27,306 nt of DNA from JAHECQ01 sp047638695. GTDB taxonomy: Bacteria; Actinomycetota; Acidimicrobiia; Acidimicrobiales; SZUA-35. The stretch spans positions 1 to 27,306 of the forward strand of contig JBLINY010000059.1 in assembly GCA_047638695.1 (NCBI GenBank), written 5' to 3'. Positions 1 through 7,144 of the stretch are shown here, piece after piece (within the stretch, counting starts at the first letter, position 1; the number at the start of each line of letters is the position of its first letter). Position numbers and translations under genes: made by a program. Under the pieces are notes generated by a model. It was given only the letters and a program-made list of their open reading frames with translations. It was not told where the DNA came from and ran no database searches.

Positions 1-169
1 GGCTCCTCGTCGTTGGTGTCTTTGAGTCCACCAACACCTCCGAGACTACAAAATTCCCGAAACCACCAAATACATCACCAAATTCCGTGTCAGCACACTA
101 GCTGACAGTGTCGGGTGCTTCCTACTTGACCCGAGCTCGGTTTGTCGACGTCGATGTGCTCTCGGCAAA
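1..169. other. Upstream region, no gene assigned
   Basis: No complete gene is visible before the diguanylate cyclase. A frame open from base 3 to a TAG near 110 could be the tail of a gene that starts outside the window, but its composition (Thr/Pro/Ser-rich) matches nothing I recognise. The promoter of the downstream gene should lie here; I see no convincing -35/-10 pair. Confidence 0.3.
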
Positions 170-1654
170 ATGATGGTGGCGTCGTCGGATCAGATCGGGA
201 TCGCCCGGGGCATAGCCACCCAAGCGGACCATGCCTTGGCCGTTGTACGGGTGGTGCTCGGCGTGTTGGCCTGTTTTGTTCTTGGTGGCTACCGGCCGTT
301 GGTCGCCCGATCGTCGTTGTGGCTGCTCATTGGCGAGCTCACCATGATCATGTTGTCAGTCGTGCTACTCAATTGGGTAGGGAAGCGGGTGCCGCGTGCA
401 CCTTCCTGGGGTTGGTTCACTCAAGCGCTCGACGTTGCGGCTGCCGTTGGACTGGTAGTCCTGCTCGACGATCCTCTCGAACAGCAATCGTGGGTTCTGT
501 TGGTCGTTCCCGTCGTTAGTGGGGCGGTACGTCATGGCACCGCTGCTTCGGTCGCTTCATGGGTGGTCGGCTGTCTGGGTTATCTCGCGGCGGCGACAAC
601 ATCATTGATTGAATCCAGCGGGTCGCTGACGGTGCTTGCTCGGGTCCGAGGGACGCTTCTTGCTGTTGCCATCACCGTTGGGCTCCTCGCTCGTTGGATG
701 CGTGAGGGCTGGGAACTCCAAAGCGACCTGACCGCCGCAGTCACCGTTCGAGAAAATCGTCTTGCCGTTATCGAGCGAACGGCGCACGCTCTGAAGAATT
801 TGGCGCCGCGAGATGCCCTGGAGCTTTGCGTGACGCAAGCAGCCAGTCTCGGATTCGCTGCGGTCACCGTCCATCCCGAAAAGGGAGGCGATGCGTTGTT
901 TGCTGTAGGCGATGGCGAGATCGTCGCCGTCGTCCCCAAAGAAGAACAGCCAGAGCCGCGTCATCCAACGGTCACGGTGTGGGTGGAGAAGGACGAGGTC
1001 CGCTCGCACAGCGTTTCGGTTCACGAACCGCAGACTCGCTGCATGGTCACGGGATGGTCGGAACAGCCGATCGAAAGCGATCAAGCTCAAGCTCTCGCCA
1101 CACTCGTGGCCCATGCCTCAAGCGCTATCGAAGCATCGAAGCTGCTGGGTCAACTTCGCTGGACGGCATCGCGTGATGCTCTCACCGGACTAGTGAATAG
1201 GCGTACTCTTGATGCTCGGCTGGATGAGCTTGCCGCAAAGCCGGGTCGTCTCGCTGTTGCCTTCGTGGACGCCGACGACTTTAAAACAATCAATGATCAA
1301 TATGGCCACGACGTGGGCGACAAGGCGCTTGTTGCCATCGCTCGTCGACTCGAAGCCGCTACTGGGAACGGCGGCATCGTGGGTCGCCATGGCGGTGACG
1401 AGTTTGTCATTCTCATGCCCAACGCCTCGATGGTCGATGCCCAACGCATCGCCCAAGCCATGCTCGACGCATGTCTCGAACCCATCGCTGTTGAGGCTTG
1501 GAGTTTCGCCGTAAAAGTAAGCGTCGGTATCGCCACCGCCGACACCCCGGTAGACGGTGCGGCGATACTGCGAGCCGCCGACGCTGCGGTCTACGAAGCA
1601 AAGGCTGCCGGCAAGACCACGGTCATCGCCCGCGAGCTGCAGTCGGCACAGTGA
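170..1654 (+). CDS. Membrane-anchored GGDEF diguanylate cyclase
   Basis: Predicted to make the second messenger c-di-GMP from two GTP at the inner face of the membrane. Residues about 20-175 form roughly six hydrophobic segments, followed by a GAF-like region (about 195-320) that may sense a signal, and a C-terminal GGDEF domain (about 330-490). The catalytic signature GGDEF sits at residues 408-412 within GRHGGDEFVIL, and the metal/GTP-binding stretch FVDADDFKTINDQYGHDVGD is intact, so the enzyme is likely active. The RxxD inhibitory site expected about five residues before GGDEF is absent, suggesting no product feedback. No EAL domain is present. ATG at 170 was chosen because the membrane region follows directly; the ribosome binding site is weak. 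It stands alone, with no partner gene to reveal its signal. Confidence 0.9.
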   Translation: MMVASSDQIGIARGIATQADHALAVVRVVLGVLACFVLGGYRPLVARSSLWLLIGELTMIMLSVVLLNWVGKRVPRAPSWGWFTQALDVAAAVGLVVLLDDPLEQQSWVLLVVPVVSGAVRHGTAASVASWVVGCLGYLAAATTSLIESSGSLTVLARVRGTLLAVAITVGLLARWMREGWELQSDLTAAVTVRENRLAVIERTAHALKNLAPRDALELCVTQAASLGFAAVTVHPEKGGDALFAVGDGEIVAVVPKEEQPEPRHPTVTVWVEKDEVRSHSVSVHEPQTRCMVTGWSEQPIESDQAQALATLVAHASSAIEASKLLGQLRWTASRDALTGLVNRRTLDARLDELAAKPGRLAVAFVDADDFKTINDQYGHDVGDKALVAIARRLEAATGNGGIVGRHGGDEFVILMPNASMVDAQRIAQAMLDACLEPIAVEAWSFAVKVSVGIATADTPVDGAAILRAADAAVYEAKAAGKTTVIARELQSAQ

Positions 1655-1801
1655 GCGGCCTCCGCCGACCGTTGGTTGCTGACGGTGGCGGTTCGTAATC
1701 GCTGAGCGATGTCACGCCGTAGAGGTGACGCATGCGACCGGCCAAGCAGATCAGCGGTACTTGGTCCATGGCCGACACCAAAACCAATCTCGATCAATGC
1801 T

Positions 1802-2030
1802 GTGCTCGAGACGCTGACCTTCTTGCCCAATCGCACGCCGCACACCGAAGAGGAGGAGGACTACTTCGCAACGCCGACCGACTACCGAGACGGCGGATCC
1901 GCTAGAAAAATTCGAGTTCCTCGTCGTTCCGCAGGGCCTCTGGCATCGGTTCGAAACACCGGATGGCGTCAAAGTGATGAGCGTGACGCCGCAGCCAACC
2001 GACCACTCGGCCGAATTTCCCACCGGTTGA
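1802..2030 (+). pseudogene. Cupin-domain protein remnant with internal deletion
   Basis: Two pieces of one cupin-like protein lie in different frames. The N-terminal piece (from the GTG at 1802) reads VLETLTFLPNRTPHTEEEED and continues to DYRDGG near 1897. The C-terminal piece (frame starting at 1896, stop 2028-2030) reads EFLVVPQGLWHRFETPDGV and ends in a PQPTDHS tail, typical of the last beta strands of small cupins, including the final histidine. The central barrel strands carrying the other metal ligands are missing and the join is out of frame, so this is a deletion derivative rather than a functional gene. Family assignment is by recalled pattern only. Confidence 0.6.
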
Positions 2031-2066
2031 AACTGGGAGCGCCCTGATCTCGGCCAAGATGGGGCA

Positions 2067-2318
2067 ATGATCTTCTTGGTCAGCCTCCTGCGACTGGTGT
2101 CGTTCATCTTTCTCGCCCGCGTGATCCTCAGCTGGTTTCGACCAAGCCCAGGCTCGCCGATCTACCCCATCGTCGACGTAATCGAGCGAATCACCGAACC
2201 CGTCCTGGCCCCGATCCGGCGAGTGTTGCCTCCAATGGGTGGCTTCGACCTCTCGTCGATGATCGTCCTCATCGGAATCAACTGGATTCTGATTCCCGTC
2301 GTTCGCGGCCTGGCCTGA
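2067..2318 (+). CDS. YggT family membrane protein
   Basis: A small 83-residue integral membrane protein with hydrophobic segments at about residues 2-20 and 60-80 separated by a conserved amphipathic stretch. The arrangement ILSWFRPSPGSPIY, then ITEPVLAPIRRVLPP and GGFDLSSMIVL, is the signature of YggT/YlmG proteins, which in other bacteria affect cell division, osmotic tolerance or membrane organisation. Length fits the single-repeat form of the family. It is not in the usual division or yggS context here. ATG at 2067 is the natural start because the first helix begins immediately after it. Confidence 0.88.
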   Translation: MIFLVSLLRLVSFIFLARVILSWFRPSPGSPIYPIVDVIERITEPVLAPIRRVLPPMGGFDLSSMIVLIGINWILIPVVRGLA

Positions 2319-2367
2319 ACCAGCGCGCCGCGTTAGTCAAGCTTGGATCCCTCGTCCTGAGGCGATT

Positions 2368-3537
2368 CTAGGAGGGCTGTTGCGAAGGCTGTGCGGCCAG
2401 GCGGTAGTGGCTGACGTACCACTCGTCGCCTCCCTGGTATGCGAACAACTCGGCGCACGCCATGAAGAAGATACGCCAACGTTGCAGCCACGTGCGTGCT
2501 TGCTCCTCGCCGTACACGTTTTCGAGAATCGCCAAGGCAGCAGCGGTGTTGGCGTCCAGATTCGTCAACCATGCTTCGCAGGTGCGGGCGTAGTGGATGC
2601 CGTCGTATCGCCACTGAGCCTCGACTCGCAAGTGATCGTCGAAGTGGCTCATGAGGTCGTCGGATGGCATCACGCCGCCACTGGAGAAGTGGGTCGCCAT
2701 CCAGTCGTTCTTATGCTGTGGCTCGAATAGATAGGTGAGCTGGCGATGACAGAAGACGTGCACAAGGGCTCGGCCGTCTGGCGCCAACCAGGTGGACACG
2801 CGATGCAAAAGCTCCTGCCAGTTTCGCATGTGTTCGAACATCTCGACAGAGATGATTCTGTCGAATCGCTGGTCGGTGGCGAAGTCGTTGATGTCGACCG
2901 TAACGACGGTGAGGTTGCCGAGGCCTCTGGCTGCAGCACGGCGGCGAATGAAGGCGGCTTGGCTGGCGGAGTTCGAGACGGCGGTGATTGTGCTGTCCGG
3001 ATAGTGCTCGGCCACGTACAACGAGACGGAACCCCAACCGCATCCGAGGTCGAGTACTCGCATGCCGTCGACGAGACGTGCGTTCTCGCAGGTGCGCCGG
3101 AGCATGGCGTTCTCGGCATCGGCTAGATACACATTGTGATCGTGTTCGCCGGCGTCGGGGAACAAGGCACAGCTGTACTTCTTGCGCGGCCCGAGCACGA
3201 GCTCATAGAAGTCGGCCGGCACCTCGTAGTGCTGGGCGTTGGCCTCGGCGCTGTGGGTCGATATCAGTCCGGTGCGTAGCTGATCGATGATGGAGCGCTG
3301 TTGCTGCGCTGCCAGCTCTTCGTCGCCACTGGCGTTCTCCCGGTCAAGTCGCCTTTTCAACAGACGGCGGATGCCAGCACGGATCAGAGTGTCGGGCAGG
3401 ATGGCGCGGTCGGTGAGGAACATGGCGGCATGGGACGTGCGGGCGGCGAGGGAAGTGTGACCAGTGACGATCTGGCTGATCGTAGACCGCTCGGTCAACT
3501 CGTGGAACTGGTCTGCCAGGTCGGAAGGGCCCATCAC
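2368..3537 (-). CDS. Cyclopropane-fatty-acyl-phospholipid synthase / N-methyltransferase-like SAM methyltransferase
   Basis: A 389-residue SAM-dependent methyltransferase of the cyclopropane synthase superfamily. The SAM-binding motif VLDLGCGWG lies at about residues 161-169, and the active-site segment SVEMFEHM contains the Glu-His pair used by coclaurine-N-methyltransferase-like members. The entry motif QHYEVPADFYELVLG and the C-terminal pattern YGEEQARTW followed by RIFFMACAELFAY strongly recall that branch rather than classical lipid-modifying CfaA, so the acceptor could be an amine or a lipid. No signal peptide is seen; the enzyme should be cytosolic or membrane-associated. The gene is divergent from the DUF1801 gene with only 19 bp between starts, so the true start may be the ATG one codon downstream or a later one. 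Confidence 0.85.
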   Translation of the reverse strand: MMGPSDLADQFHELTERSTISQIVTGHTSLAARTSHAAMFLTDRAILPDTLIRAGIRRLLKRRLDRENASGDEELAAQQQRSIIDQLRTGLISTHSAEANAQHYEVPADFYELVLGPRKKYSCALFPDAGEHDHNVYLADAENAMLRRTCENARLVDGMRVLDLGCGWGSVSLYVAEHYPDSTITAVSNSASQAAFIRRRAAARGLGNLTVVTVDINDFATDQRFDRIISVEMFEHMRNWQELLHRVSTWLAPDGRALVHVFCHRQLTYLFEPQHKNDWMATHFSSGGVMPSDDLMSHFDDHLRVEAQWRYDGIHYARTCEAWLTNLDANTAAALAILENVYGEEQARTWLQRWRIFFMACAELFAYQGGDEWYVSHYRLAAQPSQQPS

Positions 3538-3556
3538 TGGTGTTAGACAATTCTCT

Positions 3557-4005
3557 ATGGTCAGCAGCGCGTCTCACATGGTGGAGGAATACTTGGGCCA
3601 GCTGAGCGACGATCGTCGAGACGCCATCCAGGAGGTGCGGGAGGCGATTCTCGAGAACCTGCCCGATGGCATGTTCGAGGTCATGAGCTGGGGAATGGAG
3701 TGAGTCACGAGGTTCCACTCGAACTATTTCCGGACACCTACAACAGGAAGCCGCTGATGTACGCAGCGCTGGCGTCCCAGAAGAACCATATGACCGTATA
3801 CCTGACGTCGGTCTACAACGACCCCGAACTCGAGGCATGGTTTCGCGAGCGGTACTTGGCGACCGGCAAGAAGATGGACGTGGGCAAATCGTGCGTCAGA
3901 TTCAAGAAGATCGAACAGCTCCCGGTAGAACTGGTTGGTGAGGCGGTCGGGCGCCTATCTCTCGACGACTTTCTCGACACCTACCGCGAGGTCAAAGGCC
4001 AATGA
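3557..4005 (+). pseudogene. DUF1801 domain protein, split by a one-base frameshift
   Basis: Two adjacent frames together encode one DUF1801-type protein of about 149 residues. The first half starts at ATG 3557 (MVSSASHMVEEYLGQLSDDR) and stops at TGA 3701-3703 after MSWGME. The second half, in the -1 frame from about 3700, continues with SHEVPLELFPDTYN and then the hallmark ASQKNHM, ending GKSCVRFKKIEQLP and a short helix. The stop overlaps a GTG in the second frame (GTGA), so coupled translation of a split protein is conceivable, but the second half would lack its own domain start. The nearby G run at 3690-3693 is a plausible place for a lost base. The function of the family is not established. 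Its 3' end overlaps tadA by four bases. Confidence 0.75.
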
Positions 4006-4460
4006 CGCAAGCATTCTCCGATGATGAGCTGATGGCTCTGGCCCTGGCCGAGGCGAAGGCGGCGCTGATCCACGGCGACGTTCCCGTTGGTGCTGTGGTG
4101 GTGCGTGGAGGCGAGCTGATTGCCAGTCGTCACAACGAACGAGAGCTGACCGGCGACCCGACAGCACACGCTGAGGTTCTGGCGTTGCGAGATGCAGCTG
4201 CTGTTGTGGGCGGATGGCGGCTAGATGAATGCACGCTGGTGGTCACGCTCGAGCCCTGCACTATGTGCGCTGGGGCGGCCATCAACTCGCGATTGAAGCG
4301 CCTTGTTTACGGCGCAGCCGACATGGCCGCCGGGGCTTGCCTCAGCCTCTACAACGTGTGCGACGACCCTCGGATCAATCATCGGATCGAGCTGACGGAC
4401 GGCGTGCAGGCCGAGCAGTGCGCCACGCTCCTCACTGACTTTTTTGAGGCCAAGCGTTAG
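4002..4460 (+). CDS. tadA: tRNA-specific adenosine deaminase TadA
   Basis: Deaminates the wobble adenosine of tRNA-Arg(ACG) to inosine, an essential step for decoding CGN codons. The 152-residue protein has the full zinc-dependent deaminase signature: HAE at residues 56-58 (zinc ligand and proton-shuttling Glu) and PCTMC at 85-89 (two zinc-binding Cys). VPVGAVVV near residue 28 and the HNERELTGDPTAHAE stretch are typical of TadA rather than cytidine or guanine deaminases. The start ATG overlaps the stop of the DUF1801 gene (ATGA), indicating co-translation with the upstream reading frame. The 3' end meets the convergent AlkD gene with stop codons overlapping. Confidence 0.93.
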   Translation: MTQAFSDDELMALALAEAKAALIHGDVPVGAVVVRGGELIASRHNERELTGDPTAHAEVLALRDAAAVVGGWRLDECTLVVTLEPCTMCAGAAINSRLKRLVYGAADMAAGACLSLYNVCDDPRINHRIELTDGVQAEQCATLLTDFFEAKR

Positions 4461-5167
4461 TTCGCCACGTCGAGATGTTTGAGCGCTTCCCGGCGGGTCA
4501 GCCCGCTTAGAGCGGCGCCCCTATCGGCAACAAAGGTTCGTACCGCCTCGGGTTCGACACGGGCGTGCTGGCGTAGGGCCCAGCCCAGGGCCTTGCGGAT
4601 GAAGAACTCGGTGTCACCGCTGCGAATATCCACGTAGCCAAAGAGCCTCAGTTGGTTGCAGCGTTCCTTGTAGCTGAGCTGGTGAAGGATCGCCGTGCGG
4701 GCGATCCAAATGTTGCTGTCTTCGATCCAGTCGTCCATGGCATCGGTCAGCTCAGGATGGTTGGTAACCATGGCCCCGACGGTCCAAGGCGCCAGGCTGT
4801 CGATGGTGTCCCACCATGAGTTGGTGCGGATAAGCGTCTCAATCCGGCCAAGGTGTTCCGGGGCGAGCACGGCGGCCCACTTCCGCAGGAGGTCCATGCC
4901 GACGTAGTGGAACTCGCGTTCAGGTTGTTGCCAGCAAGCTTCTGCGAACGACAACAGCTCATCGCCCTCGCATCCCTTGCCAGCGCCCAGCACCGGCTTG
5001 GCCGCGGCTCGTCTGTGGGGCGAGGTAACACCGAGAAACTCGAAGTTGTCCTTCATGTAGGCGGCCATGCCCGGGGCTCTCTCGGGGTCGGCCGCTTTTT
5101 CAAGGGCGTGTCGTAGCTCGGGCAGGGTGCTCAGAAGATCGTTCCCCGCTCGTTGACTCATCGCCAT
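4457..5167 (-). CDS. AlkD-type DNA alkylation repair protein
   Basis: A DNA glycosylase-like protein of 236 residues built of HEAT-like helical repeats, related to AlkD, which removes bulky or cationic N3/N7 alkylpurines from DNA. Recognisable elements are the SWWDTIDSLAPW stretch, containing the Trp and Asp that correspond to the active-site positions of AlkD, IARTAILHQLSYK and FIRKALGWALRQ. The minus-strand frame stays open far upstream over the tRNA, but that part is non-homologous. I place the start at the ATG at 5167 (MAMSQRAGNDLL) or the ATG at 5161; neither has a strong ribosome site. It converges on tadA with a 4-base overlap and is divergent from the tRNA-Ser gene. Confidence 0.87.
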   Translation of the reverse strand: MAMSQRAGNDLLSTLPELRHALEKAADPERAPGMAAYMKDNFEFLGVTSPHRRAAAKPVLGAGKGCEGDELLSFAEACWQQPEREFHYVGMDLLRKWAAVLAPEHLGRIETLIRTNSWWDTIDSLAPWTVGAMVTNHPELTDAMDDWIEDSNIWIARTAILHQLSYKERCNQLRLFGYVDIRSGDTEFFIRKALGWALRQHARVEPEAVRTFVADRGAALSGLTRREALKHLDVAN

Positions 5168-5227
5168 CGTTGCTAGCACGAGCCGGCTTCGTCGGCAGCC
5201 TCGATGGCAGCCGCTACTATCGTCGAC

Positions 5228-5318
5228 GGAAGGTTGCCAGAGCGGACGAATGGGGCGGCCTCGAAAGCCGTTGATGCACTTCGTGTATCCGGGGGTTCGA
5301 ATCCCCCACCTTCCGCCA
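5228..5318 (+). tRNA. tRNA-Ser (anticodon CGA)
   Basis: A complete class II tRNA cloverleaf. The acceptor arms GGAAGGT (5228-5234) and ACCTTCC (5308-5314) pair fully, followed by G and an encoded CCA at 5316-5318. The anticodon stem GCGGC/GCCGT encloses the loop CTCGAAA with anticodon CGA, reading UCG. A long variable arm follows, as required for seryl-tRNAs, then the T arm GGGGG-TTCGAAT-CCCCC. The gene also serves as the left boundary of the integrated element: bases 5256-5273 of its anticodon arm are duplicated at 18970-18987. Confidence 0.96.
5256..5273 (+). repeat. attL core within tRNA-Ser anticodon arm
   Basis: The 18 bases CGGCCTCGAAAGCCGTTG cover most of the anticodon stem-loop and the start of the variable arm. 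They are identical to 18970-18987 in the same orientation. Anticodon stem-loops are classical crossover sites for tyrosine recombinases because of their symmetry. Confidence 0.7.
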
Positions 5319-5320
5319 CA

Positions 5321-5371
5321 AAGGCCCTGGTCAGGTATGGTTTCTACGGAAACCAACCAGATCGGGGCCTT
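5321..5371 (+). terminator. Structured hairpin after tRNA-Ser with UACG tetraloop
   Basis: Starting two bases after the tRNA CCA, three nested helices can form: AAGGCCC (5321-5327) with GGGCCTT (5365-5371), TGGT with ACCA, and an inner perfect stem GGTTTC (5339-5344)/GAAACC (5349-5354) closed by a C(UACG)G loop of the very stable UNCG class. It lacks a proper U tract, so it may act as a weak terminator or processing signal for the tRNA, or as part of the integrase recognition region. Confidence 0.5.
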
Positions 5372-5398
5372 GTCATTCGTAGGCCCGGTGGGGGTCGA

Positions 5399-5417
5399 TA
5401 ACACTGTGGTAACACTG
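5399..5417 (+). repeat. Tandem TAACACTG boxes, candidate integrase arm sites
   Basis: TAACACTG occurs at 5399-5406 and again at 5410-5417, exactly 11 bp apart, i.e. one helical turn, between the tRNA and the integrase start. Short direct repeats in this location are typical of arm-type binding sites for integrase or Xis. Function is inferred from position only. Confidence 0.35.
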
Positions 5418-5485
5418 GCAACTGACAACGTCGGCCGTCTAGGGCATGCGAAGAGGCACGTGGTGTGTATTGACGAGGGCTCCTC

Positions 5486-6831
5486 GTGACGCCGCAAAAG
5501 GTGCAAGTTTTCGCCCTTGGCCAACCGGCCAAAAACACGCCAAAGGCCAAGCGTCGGTACTACGTGCGGTGGCGGGTCGAGGGCCGAGACCGCATGAGGT
5601 CGTTCAAGACCAAAGCCGAGGCTGAGCACGTCCGTTCGCTGCTCCAACAGGCAGTCAGGGAGCAGCGTCGGTTCGATATCGAGACGGGCATGCCCGAGGA
5701 GTGGGCGTCGACAAAGCACACCTGGTGGACATGGAGTCGTGAGTGGCTGGCGCTCAAGTGGCCGGCTTGGTCCGGCAATTCGCGGCGCACGGGCGTGGAG
5801 TCGTTGGTGGCTATCGCACCCCACATGGTGACGGCGCGGGCTCCTCGACCGACCGACCAGATCGCTCCGTGGTTGAGGGAGGCTGGCTTCAATCTCAGAG
5901 AGGAGGTTGACGAGGGCGATCCGGTAGCGAAATGGCTTGCGCGCTATTCGATCCCCCTCGCCCAGATCGGTGCCACGGACATTGAGCGAGCGTTGACGAG
6001 GGCGACGACCAAGCGGGACGGGTCAGCGGCTTCGACCGAAGTAGTTCGACGTCGACGAACTGCCATGAACGCGGTACTTAAGCTGGCAGTGGAGCGAGGC
6101 CACCTCGACGCCAATCCCATGGACCAGGTCGAGTGGAAGGTCCCAGATCGAACGAGGGCACTGTCGACATCACGACAGTGCCCTCGTTCAGCGACATCAA
6201 AGGGATCGTTGACTTCACATTGGAGGGCACCACCGCCGCTGCTCGTTACGGGACGCTCTTCGCGTGCGTCGGATTCGCGGGCTTGCGGCCCTCTGAGGTG
6301 ATGGGTCTACGCGTCGGCGACTTGACCATGCGGGAGTCGGATTGGGGTGTCGCTGTTCTACGTGGAGCGACGACGGCACCGGGAGAACGATTCTCCGATG
6401 GCCCGGGAGTACATGAGGACAAGGAGCTCAAGCAGCGAGCCGTTGGAGCGGTGCGTCCTGTCCCGCTTCCTCCTGTGCTGGTCGCCTACCTACGAAGTCA
6501 TCTGGTGAGGTTCCCTCCCGTTGGGGGTCGGGTGTTCACGGCATCGACGGGTAACCCCTTGTCGGGCACGAGTTACACACAGGCGTGGAAGCGAGCACGA
6601 GCTAATCAGTGGCCTGATGATCCGACGTTCGCGAAGGTGACGCTGTACGACCTGAGACATTCGGCTGCGACGCTGATGCTTCGATCAGGGGTTGTGCCAG
6701 CGGAGGTGGCGCGCCGGTTGGGCCATTCGGTAGACGTGCTCATGCGGACGTACGCCGGGGTGCTCGACGACGAGCTAGATCGCTCGAATGCGCTCATCCA
6801 GGCCGAGCTCGAACGACAGTTTGGCGACTGA
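5486..6831 (+). pseudogene. Tyrosine recombinase (phage-type integrase), frameshifted
   Basis: Would catalyse site-specific insertion and excision of the element at tRNA-Ser. The first frame (GTG 5486) encodes the N-terminal part: a basic start, the RRYYVRWRVEGRDRMRSFKTK arm-binding-like segment and the core-binding domain ending in VLKLAVERGHLDANPMD. The catalytic domain is in the -1 frame from about 6150 to 6831: first Arg in GFAGLRPSEV, box II LYDLRHSAATLM, GHS, and the nucleophilic Tyr in MRTYAGVLDDE. All catalytic residues of the subfamily survive, so only the join is broken. One base appears to be missing near 6150, exactly at the edge of a perfect inverted repeat. As sequenced, the enzyme would be separated into two pieces unless ribosomes shift frame or the base is a sequencing error. 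Confidence 0.85.
6150..6189. repeat. Perfect 17-bp inverted repeat inside the integrase gene
   Basis: GAACGAGGGCACTGTCG (6150-6166) and its exact reverse complement (6173-6189) are separated by six bases, ACATCA. In RNA this gives a very stable hairpin. It sits between the core-binding and catalytic domains of the integrase and begins within one base of the frame change. No A- or U-rich slippery heptamer precedes it at the usual distance. Confidence 0.9.
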
Positions 6832-7029
6832 TCAGCCGGCCTTGTAGCGGGTGTGTTCGATGCGCTGAGCCTCGATCCAGTCGTCGAGGTCTGCAGGATT
6901 AAAGCGGATGAACTTTCCGATCTTGAGGTAGTCGATTCTGCGTTGGGCGATGAGTCGGCGGATGAAGCGTGGGGTTACGTTCAGGCGGTCGGCTGCTTGG
7001 TCGATGTCGAGAAGTTGTGCTGGGTTCAT
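6832..7029 (-). CDS. AlpA/Xis-like helix-turn-helix protein
   Basis: A 65-residue protein with a MerR-like winged helix: LLDIDQAADRLNVTPRFIRR (helix-turn-helix), then RIDYLKIGKFIRFNPADLDDW, the standard wing and closing helix of excisionase-family DNA-binding proteins. Such proteins act as recombination directionality factors or transcriptional activators of integrase or transfer genes. The start ATG at 7029 matches the family length; the upstream extension of the frame is not protein-like. It converges on the integrase and lies downstream of the MobF gene on the same strand. The region just upstream carries TTCCCG repeats that it may bind. Confidence 0.82.
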   Translation of the reverse strand: MNPAQLLDIDQAADRLNVTPRFIRRLIAQRRIDYLKIGKFIRFNPADLDDWIEAQRIEHTRYKAG

Positions 7030-7052
7030 AGGGGTCAACAGTGGCGACCTGA

Positions 7053-7140
7053 CTTCCCGGGAAGGTTCCCGAGATCGTTCCCAAACGGGACTTTCAAAGA
7101 GATTTTCGGTCGGGAATCTTCCCGGGCAAGTTCCCGATCT
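7053..7140. promoter_or_regulatory. TTCCCG repeat cluster, candidate operator or Xis-binding region
   Basis: Two related copies, CTTCCCGGGAAGGTTCCCGA (7053-7072) and CTTCCCGGGCAAGTTCCCGA (7118-7137), differ at two positions and lie 65 bp apart. Each contains or approximates the 12-bp palindrome CTTCCCGGGAAG. Further half-sites occur between them (GTTCCC near 7077, TCGGGAA at 7110-7116). The block fills the gap between the Xis-like gene and the MobF remnant. The motif GTTCCCGA recurs, inverted, at 10987-10994 upstream of the MobF gene, suggesting one regulator for both sites. Confidence 0.55.
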
Positions 7141-7144
7141 GGTT

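Noticed and set aside
5168..5824. Long N-terminal extension of the AlkD frame on the minus strand
   Set aside because: It runs across the tRNA-Ser gene and the integrase start; AlkD homology begins only at about 5167.
6130..6160. Canonical programmed -1 frameshift site in the integrase
   Set aside because: No X XXY YYZ heptamer precedes the hairpin at the required spacing; left as a possibility only.
7053..7140. CRISPR array or plasmid iterons
   Set aside because: Only two full repeat copies with palindromic character and no replication or cas gene nearby; an operator or Xis region is more likely.
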